Below, one piece after another: positions 1-11,494 of a stretch of DNA of 64,000 bases. The notes beneath the pieces were generated by a model. That model made no database searches and had not been told where the DNA came from. It worked only from the letters and a program-made list of their open reading frames with translations. A program made the position numbers and the translations under genes. Position 1 is the stretch's first letter; each line of letters begins with the position of its first letter. This DNA comes from Salminus brasiliensis (taxonomy: Eukaryota; Chordata; Actinopteri; Characiformes; Bryconidae). The DNA is taken from contig NC_132878.1 in the NCBI RefSeq assembly GCF_030463535.1, positions 23,131,925 through 23,195,924 on the forward strand, in the 5' to 3' direction.

Positions 1-129
1 AAGTACAAAAACAGGACATGTTTGTAGCGAATAATGTCAACAACATGACTAATTCTATTTTGTTCTAAACATTCATATTTCAAAGATTAATTAAGTCTGA
101 CTTGAACATTCAGAGATGCCAGACATACC

Positions 130-3100
130 TCACTGGCTTAACTTGTGTGAGTTCTGATCAAATTGATCAAAAACCCATGTCAGATGTCCAGAAGACTCCA
201 GATGACCTCTGACCTGTCCTCTTCTTGATTTTGGATCCCTAATTGGCCAATTGTCCACAGCGAGCTGCTCTTGTTCCTGATGACGGTGGATCCTCATATG
301 GGCGCTGCGGCTTTTTACTTTAGGAAAACTTCTGAAAGTTTGCCACAAAAACCACAAATAAGCACTCACAATGGTACAATTTTGACTTTTACGCATTCAG
401 TTTTTCTTGAGTATACTTAATTATCCAATTTACGAGCTAATTAAAAAGCCTTCCTATATTAATGAGATCTGGCAAGGACAAAGTGCAGTGCAGTAAGAAG
501 GAGTCAATCGCAAATGACTTCCTACTCCCCTATAACGTACTGCATAAGTTATGAAAAGTGAAAATGTAGAATAAATAAATAGTACATTATGTATCTTACA
601 GGAAGGCTTTTTATGCATTAGGTTTAGGACTATTAATTTTCTATACGTAATGAATACAATACTAGCTTATGGAATTACAAACCTGCCACACTCCTGACAA
701 GCATATTCCCTGTTCTCAACATACTGGCCTTCATGTGTTCCCACTGCTCTGTTCAAGGATCTCCTGATCCCAGAGTTAGTTTCAGACTTCTCCTCCATTG
801 CACTATGGAACTCAGCCTACAGCCAAGGCAAGTGAAGTAAGTGCTGGTATACTGCAATCTCAGACAAGAGCATTTATGCACTCTACATCGTACACCTATG
901 TATAATGTGATTTGCTTTCAGCCTAGATGCTTTGGTGTCTCATAGGTATGGTCTTTCTCTAACCTTCTCAGCAGTTCCATCTTTTTTAACTTTTTTTTTG
1001 TGCTGCTTCAACTTCTTCAGCTTTTTCATGGCATAGTAATACTCCACACACTGGGCCACAGATTTGGTCTTCAACTACAGAAAAGGAAAAACAAAGTGCA
1101 TTAAGCACAAGCTCTTATGCTTTTGACTGTCTTACCCAATGACTGTAAGAAACAATGTGGTTCCATTCCCTTCTGTTGTATCGAAATGAAGAAAAATCAC
1201 TGAAAAATATGGGAATGGATGGAGCTACACATCATACTGCACCAGCCAGCGAAGATCCCAGACATGTGGTTGTTTCACTTGAGAGACGTTGCGCTGCCCA
1301 TGTTTTCTATAATCAACGGTCTTACCATGTTATGAATTTGCTGAAAGTCCTTCTTGTGGCTGAACAGAGCTCTCCGGAACAGTCTTATCTCCTGAGCACT
1401 CCAGCGGGCTAATCCTGTAATTTAACAAGTGGTGGTCAGAATATTTAAATTTTTGTAATTTTATCAGTCCAGCTGTTGATGTTTATTTTCTGTAAATAAA
1501 TGTAGTATGACTGTATCAACCCCACAGATAATGTATACCTGTGTAGTGGTAGTCACTTAATTGATTAGAGGAGGTTCCATAATCTCCTCTCAGTAAGAGC
1601 AAATCCAGGGCAGCCTGGTTAAGAAAATTAAAAAGTATGTACAGTCAGATGCCATATCTGTTGCTGGTCAACTAACATGACAACACTTTTACACTATACA
1701 GTCCAAAAGTAAACATAACACTTTCCACATTACATGAGTAAACATGTAAAACTGTTTTTCATCACTAATGATATTTAAACATAACAATTAGACAGAATTT
1801 CTTAGTATTATCCCTTTCATGATTCAAACTGACGTTAGCATTACATTGTCCTTCATTTTTTAAAGTTTTAATTAGTTGTTTTTTATTATTATTAAAAATA
1901 TTCTTTAAAAAATAGTTTGTAGTTTATTTCCAGATTAAAAAAGAAAAATACCCCAGATTTTCCAAGTGCTCTTCTGTGGATTCTGTAGCAAACTTACTAG
2001 TACATCTCCTTGGACTTCATGAAGACAGTGAAGGGCAAGTTCAGTGTTGGTACCCCCTCCAGGTAGCACACTTGAACAGCACATGTTCAGAAACTCTGTA
2101 ACTGATGCATAGAAAATGCATAGACACACTTTAAGTCTCTCCAAGAGACACTCCGATAGTGTACAATGGTGTTTAGTAGCCGTTTTTCTTATTCTATTCA
2201 ACATATTGGCCAATCATAAAACTGTTGGCCAGTAAACTGCCTTTTTTCCACCAATTAGCATTGTATGGCATGTGCCCATCTTTATAGATAATAGCATGTT
2301 ATACATTGTCAGAAAGCACATCTGCAAGTCTGTTCAAAATGACAGAATAATTTAAAGCTGTTTGAGGATATGTTAGAGTTAATTTTTCAATCAGCAGAAT
2401 TCATTTGAATTCTGCTAATTGTTGGGGTATATGGTTCCACTACTTGTTAGCTAAATTAGCCTTATAGTTTCAGTGCAAACCTACATAAGCAAACTTCAGG
2501 CATCAAATGTCTTGACTAATCAACTGCATGTGGTGTTAAGAGAGAAATTATGTAAACTACTTTTTCTACTATATTGTTGCCTTAGTTGTAGATCTTGAAC
2601 AACTTTTAATACTAAAACAAAATATGCAAGAGAGAGACACAAACCCTTTTGTTGTGTCTCTGGGTTACTGGGGAGGTCTCCCCATGGAGCCCAGACAAGC
2701 TGAGCAGGGTGCTCATCATAGAGCATCAGCAGCAGGTTACGCAGGGGTGGAATTTCAGCCTGAAAGCTAGGGCCCACGTTGATCTTTCTACACAGAAAAA
2801 CACAGAACATCAAAAATACCTGTGACACTAAGACAACTGGTGAATGAGCATTCCAGTGATGTCAACTAGACAGAAATACAATTTTGAGTTAATTCCCAAG
2901 TAATGGGAACAATGGCGATGCAATCAGAGACATGGCTCAGAGCCCTACAAAATACCTAGGCTTCATAAAAGTAAACACCAGTGATGGTGAAGGAAACTCA
3001 CGGCTCAATGTTGACTACTACATTGTCTGTCATCAAAGTGACATTGTCTTTCCCATCTAGACAGAAGAAAGCAGCAGTAAATACAATGTTTGCAACACTA

Positions 3101-6100
3101 ACTGTATACTATATATTCAAATATTCATAATAATATCTTCACAGCAACTGCAGATATATTTGTCATGGTTTTTCACTGGTTACGCTAGAGTTTATTATAA
3201 ATTATATTTATAAATTATAAATAATTTTTTTTTTTTTTATATTTTCTCACCCAGGTAGGCAGTGTAGGTGCTGGGTGGTGGTGGACATGGCTGGAAATGG
3301 GGCAGAGTGCTGAAATAGAGCCCAGTGCCTGGTCTAAGGGGGCTCAGCATTGGAGGGGGAGTGTACGGAGGGGGCTGAAAGCCTGGCTTTAGTAGGTGGT
3401 CAACGAGGTATGTAGGTGAACGCAGCTGGCTGGGGTAACCTCCTGCAGCTCGGCATCCCTGCCCCCCAGATTCAGCCAGATTGGGAATGATCAAAGATCT
3501 CAGGAGATCAGAACGACAAGACTTTCTGGACAAGTCATTGATGTTATTCTGCTTCTCTGCCTGCAGGGGGACAATATACAGAGAGTATTCTCTGTTTGCA
3601 GGGTATCTTAAATTAACTTAACACACTTGCATAAGTATTTCACACAGTCTGAGGTTGGTAGTGGTAATACTTGAGGCATCTATAAGTGTTTTTTTAACAC
3701 CATTTGTAAAAACAAATATGGAAATATATATGTAATAATTGTATTTATAACTGTGTAGTTATACAACAGCTATAATGCATTTAACAGACGTGTTAATACT
3801 CATTATATTTTTGTTATGGACTACAGTACTACAGCATTAAATGTGTACCAACTTGAATTTTGAGATATACTAGTGTAATTACAGGAGTTAAAGTACCATG
3901 ATCTATCTGTAACAGCGACATCAACAGTAGGTATACTTGTGTTGCAGGGATTGTTAATGTGTAAACCACAGTTTTTACAAATACTTAAAAATACTGTAAA
4001 TTGGAACTAAATATGTCCTATCCAGTTTTATAGATTTTATATATTTTAAACTGTAAAACATTTAATGGGTAATGGAACAATAAAAATAGTCCAAAATGAC
4101 ACAATTAATATGTTTTTTTTCCCATGAGAGGTAAAAGGTTTTCTTATGACAGTGACACTATGCAAGTTGGCATTCATTTACAACATCAGCATGTAGTACA
4201 GGCTATACATATAAAATACTGTATAATAAAGGGAATATTTTTTACTGATTGTACTGATGGTTTGTTGAAAGGGGATTCTTTGCCCAGGACAGGCACAGAA
4301 ACTGGGATAACCAGTGGTGACAGCTGGAATCCGTGGGACTCTTGGATCTGTCCAGCTCCCCTGCCTTCTTTTTTACCCTGCTTCAGGAATCAAATAGTAA
4401 TACCAGGAGAACATCAGTAAACAGTTCCATATATATAATTTGCTTGTAATATGAAAGAGGCATCACCATTGACTTATGGTCATCCATTTTAGCAGAAGAA
4501 ATTGTTGGAGCTTGTGAAAACAAAGGCCAGGGTTGAACATGGCAGTCAGGTGAATATGTTAGATGTGTCCTGAGAAGAAAAAACAAAGCGATACAGCAGC
4601 TTTAAAAATTTGCTGAGGGACCACAAAACTGGAATCACTGAATTACTGCCTACAATAAACCTGACCTGCCGGGGTCTTTTCCATTTTGTCTTATAGCAGC
4701 AGCACCTTCTCCCTGTATGATGGAATGGCAGAGACAAAGCTACAGTAAATTATCTACTCTTTACAACATCATCTAAGGAGGAATTTGCACACAGACCACT
4801 CTACAAAAAATTGGAATCAGCGTCTACAATATAAAATGAATTTAGTTCATCTTTCTTTACATGTTTTAAATGAGGAAGTAGTGAAATAATGGGTTTAAAT
4901 GATTGATAATAATAATTTTTAGATTGCATTACATTTTCATGGAAAACACCAAAAATGCCTCAAAAAATGGTCACTGGAAAAACACAATTGACTGTATATA
5001 GATACTTACAGTAAATTACAGTATTACTCACAATTACAGTTAATTACAGTAAAGGTTATTCTAGTTCATAAAATAATGAAAACTTCCAAAGGCCTGAAAA
5101 GTGCTGTAGAACAATGGTAAAACAGTCTGTTCAAACCCCACTGTAATAGCAATACCTTGATTGTGAAAGAGGGGGTGCTCTCTGTACTGAAGGATGCCAT
5201 TGCCACCTGGCTAGGGGAGATAAGGTATGGTGGGTGGGGCCTGGACTGTGTTTTTGTTTTGGGTTTGGTAGCACGTAGAGGAGGGACAGGAACATTAGTC
5301 TTCGTGGTCTTCTTGCCCTTCTTGGGTGGAGGTGGAGGAAGACGACAAGGCTTTCTCTGGTTTGACGGTGGCGCCACTGAACTAAGCTCACTGTCTGATA
5401 TAGAGCATGACTGTGCTCCACTGGTGAACTGAAAGTCTTGCTTCAGTAAAACTGGTTGACTTTTCTTAGGGGAAGCTGTGAATGGCTTTAAGAGACATTG
5501 AGTTCCTGCATTTGTTTCCTCCTTGCAAGGGTGCACAGACAGAACCCCCTTCGAAGATTGAGGGTTTGTCAAAGGAAAATTCAGACCATCTTCCCAACCA
5601 TGGACATTTACAACTTTTGCCTCATGGTCATCTGGTGCCACTAGGTCCACCGTAGCGTGTCCAGGCCATGGGTAGACACTTGGGGGCCACTGGTTAGAGG
5701 CGCCATGGGGTGCTGGCAAGTCTACTGCTGCTAAGCACCAAGGTTCTCGGATAACAGGCAGGTTGACTTTTGGGAAGCGATTCGACCCAGTATTCCCTAC
5801 TATTGAAGCACACCCAGTGTAGTTTCTGTACCTAGCTCCACAGCTAACAAACTGCTCAAGCTGAGAGACGAAAGCAGATTTTGGTGGAGAGTCAGAGAGA
5901 GAATGATAGCTTTTAGATGAAGATTGGTCCTCCGTCACTGCAGGAGGATGTGGCGGCTCCCAAGAAACTGAGGAAGGTTCAGGGGGGTCTGGTGTGCTGC
6001 ACTTCAGGGAGTGCTGGTTGCAAGAAACCTTGTGGCAGCCAGGCTTAGTGCAGGAATGAGCCTTCTCCTGGTGGGTCCGCATATGAGCCGTGCTACAGAG

Positions 6101-7407
6101 AAAGTATGACATGTCCCTTAATCATGGTCCAAATTACAGAGTTACATGTTGTATTTACACACTGTATTTTTAGCTTGTGTATAATTACTAACTGGGCTAG
6201 CTTCTAAAATTACAAAATAATTTATAACAATAACTATATTTTGCACAGATGGCATATGACATTTGTTTAGAAGCCAAAACATCACCAAACCATCCCACTG
6301 ACCCTTATTTTGAACAGGCCCATCTATTTTACTCTCTATTTTACACTGGTTCTAATTTTCTTTCTTTGTTTCTTTTGAATGTGTCCTATTCATGAAGGGC
6401 TGATGTTCTTCTTACTTTTCAGAAATTTTACTTTTATGTAGGAAAACTAGGCTGATGTCTCTGATGTGTGGCTCCATCTTTTTTTCCCTTTCAAATTACT
6501 GTCATGATTATAACTCATTTTACTTTGCGTGGTTTCGTCTAAGGTCTGTCCCACACTACAGTAAATTTTACCTAATGTTGAAAATGTTCAAGACCCTACA
6601 AATATATATATAATTTGCTCAACACTCACAAGGTTCAAGGATGAATTAAAAAAAATACCCTCTTCCCACACGTTACAGCATACATATTGAGCTTGCTTAA
6701 TATTTTTAGATCAGAGATGTAAAGGCACACACCACACCAGAGGATAATCTAGGAAGAAAATAATTTGAGATCAACTTCAAATTGGGACACCTTCTGTAAT
6801 TGTCAGTAGGTATTAATTGGCCTCAGGCATCTGGTTTTTTATGAAAATGAGTTCCACTCACAGGTGATCCTGCCGTTTAAATCTTCGCTGGCAGATATTA
6901 CATGCATGGGGTCTGTCCGGTTGGTGGCTGAGTAGGTGCTTGTTGAGAGCATTTGTGGTCCTGAATACTTTACCACATTCTGAACACTTGTGTTTAATAA
7001 CTTTGGCCTGCTGCATCACTTGTGCTGGAATAAGTTCAAGTCCAAATGGGGATTCCATCTCTTTGTCATAAGCCTTGACAAGAGGAACTACCAACAGAAA
7101 AACAACATGAATTCAGTATTTTAGGACAGCAACATTAAACTATATTATTTTAAAGATGGAACAGTTTATTTTTTGAAACACAAAGCTGTACATAGTCACC
7201 AGTCTTGGTGCTCATTCCAGACTCATGGTTTATCCACAGGTGATCTTCCAAAGAGGGTAGTGGCGGGGTTAACTGGCTAATGAAGATTACATCATCTGAG
7301 AGGTTTTCAGTCACTGACAGCAAGGGCATCGTCTCGTCAGAAGGGTCCATAGCCTCCATAACCTGATCAGCAGACTGAAGTTCAGGAGACGTTCTCTCTT
7401 TAGACAT
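130..7407 (-). CDS. znf541: Zinc finger / ELM2 / SANT protein, ZNF541-like
   Basis: Likely a chromatin co-repressor scaffold; mammalian ZNF541 works with HDAC1/2 in meiotic germ cells. Coding exons in transcript order: 7407-7200, 7087-6862, 6092-5156, 4377-4246, 3560-3251, 3056-3002, 2787-2645, 2101-1998, 1614-1539, 1408-1326, 1074-964, 816-683, 331-130. All junction phases agree and give 906 codons plus TGA. Two N-terminal C2H2 fingers ([23 protein letters not shown]) span the first exons. A third C-x4-C start (CTKPGC) lacks its histidines. A long low-complexity proline/lysine-rich exon follows. Exons 3056-1998 encode ELM2 ([30 protein letters not shown]). Exons 1408-964 encode SANT ([23 protein letters not shown]). 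The last junction completes a canonical C2H2 finger (CQECGRSF..SAHMRIH). The start at 7407 is the first in-frame Met in that exon, so an upstream coding exon is possible. A further small exon at 4712-4666 has good splice sites but would break phase. TRERF1 or MIDEAS are relatives; linkage to ehd2 favours ZNF541. Confidence 0.82.
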
Positions 7408-7539
7408 ATTGCTAGGCACAAATACAGGGATTTCTATGACACATGCATACATACTTAAAATCGTAAGACAACAAACATACACTAAAATAACAACACCCTG
7501 CTAGTAATGTGAACAACAAAGCTTCAGAACAGCTTCCAC

Positions 7540-8042
7540 CAATGGAAAATGTCTTAGTATTGTAACACCTGTTTATTTATTGCTTCTTCTGAAACTAAGG
7601 GTATTCAAAAGAGTTTAATGGTAGAGTAACTGTCTCTACTATCCAAGGTAAGCTTTCTAGTAGATTGGAGCATTACTGTGAATATTTCATTGCATTTAAC
7701 TGCATTAGTGAAGTCGGGATGTTTGGAAGATCACCACCCCAAGTCATCCCAAAAGCACTGGATGGAGCACCATCATTCCAGAGAACACAGTTCCACTGCT
7801 CCACAGCTCAATGCTGGGGTGCTGCTCTGCACCCCTCTAGCCCACAACTGTCATTCGCCATGGTGCCAATAGGTTCATGTTTCTCTGCTCCAGAGAGTCC
7901 TATTCTGTTGGCAGTATTCTATTCTCTACCGTGACTAGACAGGCTATGTGTGTGCATTTGCACATCTGTTCAAGCAATGGATGCTAGCTACTTAAAGTAG
8001 CTGAATGCATTCATTAGAAGACATTTGGACATATAGTGTATA
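7540..8042 (+). mobile_element. Non-autonomous inverted-repeat transposon, copy 1 of family A
   Basis: This stretch matches the elements at 30390-30724 and 51229-51640. They share the words CACAGTTCCACTGCTCCACA, CCCCTCTAGCCCAC and TAAAGTAGCTGAATG, and degenerate ends of the type GGACAAAAGTATTGGGACACC / GGTGTCCACAAACATTTGG. It carries no transposase and any open frame in it is chance. It lies just upstream of the first recognised znf541 exon, between znf541 and ehd2. Confidence 0.7.
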
Positions 8043-8049
8043 TTTAAGA

Positions 8050-8538
8050 GAATAAATTAACTATACATCTAATGTCTGGGATGTACAACTCTTAGCCAAC
8101 GACTCTAGCGATGTTAGCAAATGTTAGCAGTAACAGTGTTAGCAGTATTTATCTAGCGATGTGAGCAAACAACAGAGATGCTAGCTAGTGCTAGCTAGCT
8201 ACCAACCTTTGACAGCAGCCCGCCAAATTAGCTCAGCTGCTAGCTATGCTAGCTAACTGTTGAACTAATACAACACGTGGAGATAAAACCTAAAAAACGG
8301 CCAAATTTAGCAAATTAAACATAAATCTTCGTCGAATATACTGTATACGCTTGCGAAAAATATTTAATAAGCTAAAATCGACCAAAATACTGTCAGCACA
8401 ACTACTTCTAACGTTAGTCTAGCAAGCCAAACTTGAGTCTGGGAGACTGTGGGTTTGAACGCAGACGGTAGGGGGCGCTCTCACATTATTCTTTCCCAAT
8501 ATTACAACAGATATATAATATAATATAAACATGTAACG

Positions 8539-8574
<36 letters not shown>

Positions 8575-8720
8575 TATATTATCTATTTTTTGGTAAATCA
8601 TAATAATTTTTAATCATTTACTAATTGTGTGCACATTTTGCTGTTATAAGTGTTGTAGCTTTCAGCTTAGCAAAGTTAGCTTCATTTAGCGAACACTCTG
8701 CACTACAGTAAGCATTTTAA
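8050..8720. promoter_or_regulatory. Divergent upstream region of znf541 and ehd2 with GTTAGC/GCTAGC cluster
   Basis: No coding exon is visible here. About 8100-8270 the words TTAGC, GTTAGC and GCTAGCTA recur more than ten times, and more appear near 8410 and 8660-8690. The same kind of cluster sits in the first intron of akap10 near 26130-26290. The position between two genes transcribed away from each other suggests promoter or 5' UTR sequence for one or both. No TATA box or start site could be fixed. An ATT trinucleotide run occupies about 8545-8574. Confidence 0.4.
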
Positions 8721-8979
8721 TAAGAACATGAACGAGGATGAACGATTTGTATGTGATCACAGACACACAACTAACGTTCAGCGATTTGGAGAATATTAGG
8801 GACCCAGCACCCCACCCCTTTGAACATCTGGAGCTGAGAACACCAGGACCCTCTGAAGCCTCTCAAGCCAAACCAGACTGCAGTCAGTTGAACTCCAAGG
8901 CAAAGAGGCTGTGTCCACATTTTAGAAAACTGTAAAAACAAAAAGAGAGAGAGAGAGAGGGGGGGGGGGGGGGAGGTAT

Positions 8980-9158
8980 CCAGTGTAGAGAGAAGCCCTC
9001 CATAAGCAACTGTGGCATTTTGTTCCACAGAGCGTTTCACTGTAGGCTGAAGAGCAGAGGGACAAGGTGGATGGGACAGAGCAGGGTTTGTAGGTGAAGC
9101 TGAAAACCCCACAAAGATTTCCAGTCTCAGACTTATTTCACACAGCTGTCCTGAGGAG
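8980..9158 (+). other. ehd2: Candidate untranslated first exon of ehd2
   Basis: A strong splice donor (CTGAGGAG followed by GTAAGA) lies at 9151-9164, and the coding exon of ehd2 has an acceptor (TTTTCAG) ending at 11483, only 11 bases before its ATG. ehd2 therefore needs an upstream non-coding exon, and this is the best donor seen on the plus strand upstream. The 5' end is not determined. A GA run and a run of about 15 G at 8945-8973 lie immediately before it. Confidence 0.4.
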
Positions 9159-11494
9159 GTAAGAACTTCTGTCACTTTCTGAGCTTGAAGCTGCTCTCTG
9201 TGTATCTACTGTATCAGATGCACTGAGTTTTCTTAATAGTGTAGCTAGATTTCAGTGGCAATAGTTTGTGAGGTTTTACATTGGTTTTCATCTTCCAGAT
9301 TAAAAGTATGCCAGACTTTAAAGTTTCAGTTCATTTCAGACACCAGGATCCTGAACTGATTAATGTCTTTCATTTGTTAAAAGGCAAAAATGTGGTTTTC
9401 TTTTTTTTTTTCTTTTTTTTATCAAGTTTACTTATTAAAGTCTTGCTCATACAGGAATACAGTTTTTTTACAAAAAAAGAGAAAAGAAATGATCACTTTA
9501 GTGTCTTTTTTGTATCATACATAATTTAGTTATTGACCATGAATTAGTTAAAAAGGGTTTCAATTCATATCTGTAATTTTGGAAATTGTTCTCCTTTTGA
9601 CCTCAACTGAAAAATGTGCATTTTGGCAACTCACATTCACAGGAAAAATGACCTGATTGTTTTCTGTTCTTGTAGTTACAAAATCTAAGAACATGTAAAT
9701 ATTATTATTCTAAAACTATTTTCTGCAGGTAGGTCACAAAGTGACAATCTACACACAGCTTTATAATTCAGACATCACAATATTTAAAACAATGTATACA
9801 TAAAGTCAGCCTTTACTGGCATACTCTGCATTCATTAATTTCTGATCATTTTTTTATGATCTTAAATCACTAATTTTTGGCATCTAAACTCCTTTGTTCC
9901 TTTGGTCATTTCCCTATGCTTCATATTTCTTCCCTCCGCCCAGTTCTATAAACCTTTCCTCATCGAGTGACAAACCAGAGACAGCTCTGGGGTGCGACCG
10001 GAGAGTCTGATCTGTTCCCTTTATTACACTAGGGTAACATATAAGAGCACAGCTGTGCAGACTAGACTCGGGTCACACCATAACACAATACAGTTTCATA
10101 ACATTTAATAGTAGTATATTCTTGAACACTGTAGTATGCATTAAGTGATTTGAGTTAGGAATTTGCTAATGTAGTTTCAGTGTGGAGTTTGTCTAGAATT
10201 GTGCCCATTTTGTAGAATACGTCCTACAGTGTCAGACATGGCATGTGCAACTGCATAGCACCCCTCATTTTACTGCATTCATGAAGTCAATGAAAAAGGT
10301 TTTTGGCTGTCCTTTTTTGTTGTTGGGCTGTTGTGCAGCAGCTGGAGCAGCTGCCTTGAGTTGCTCAACAACACTGTTTGTTCATTTTTGTGCCTTTCTA
10401 TCTCTTGGGCATGCTGTGGCACCTGCACATTATAAGTTATTTGTAAAACATGAACTCAAGCCCATACTGAATTTCCCTTGTTCATCCCTCATGACAGTTT
10501 CCTCCCTTTTGCTATTTCTTTTTTTTTTTTTTTGCATTTCTTAAGTAGGTCTTGACTACTGCTAGTTGTTACTGAAAACAACAGGATGTAGCAACTGATT
10601 AAGGCGAAAGTTTGAAGGAAACGAAAAATTTAGTGAAGAAGCTAAAGTGCACCTAAAGTTAATCTAGCTTAAGTGCACCAATTACTAATGTGCAAACTGC
10701 ATGCATGCTTCACACATTTGCCTTCAGCCATGTCTCATTTGCATATGTGGTTTCTCTAACTGTATGACAGTGCATATCTAAAACCGTGGAAGAACCGTGA
10801 AGACAATTTTGATAGATAACAGTATATTTTTATTTGTATTGTACACTGCTGTTCACAGGTTTGGAATCACCTATCATATTAATCACCTTTGTTACTTTAT
10901 ATTCTATAATAACCTATAAAGTTGTATGTCAAATAGTTTGAGAACAAATGTTAAAAAAGCATTTAAGGTGATGGTTCAATATAGAACCTTGTCGACTCAA
11001 AGAAACAGGTTGAATGTATTCGTGGTTCTTCGCCTGTTCAAACTGTTATCAGGTGAAAGGGGTAAAACACATGGAGTTATAGATTTTATTTAGGCACATT
11101 GGTGCCTTCAGTCAACTTAGAATTAAATACAGATCTGTTTATCTTTTTGGGCAAAAAGGGTTCTGTATAGTACTGAAAAGGTTTTCTTTAACATAACAAT
11201 AGTGTAATTGTTTTGGTGCTATATGGGGACATTTTCAAAAGGCTCTTTACAGAACGATATACAAGAGATTTTCCTTGTATATGAAAAACAAGTAAACCAG
11301 GTAAAAAAAATTTAAGCACCCAGTGGTTCCATTAAGAATAAACTAGGCTAGTCACTATTACAGTATTTTATTTATCATTTAATTAAAACAATGACCTTGA
11401 TGTTCTGCATCAAAAATACCATCTATGTGTTATACTGTACCCTTTTGTGCACACACTCAGCACTCTATGTGGTTCATTTTCAGGTTTCTGCTAA

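Noticed and set aside
7665-7934. Open frames of 89 and 64 codons
   Set aside because: They lie within a non-coding inverted-repeat transposon that recurs at 30390 and 51229.
8738-8935. 65-codon plus-strand open frame near the divergent promoter
   Set aside because: No recognised family, it ends in a low-complexity GA/G run, and its length is within chance. It may lie in untranslated or intergenic sequence.
10845-10890. ACACTGCTGTTCACAGGTTTGGAATC, similar to a Tc1 terminal repeat
   Set aside because: Only one end is visible and the stretch downstream has no transposase remnant; too weak to call an element.
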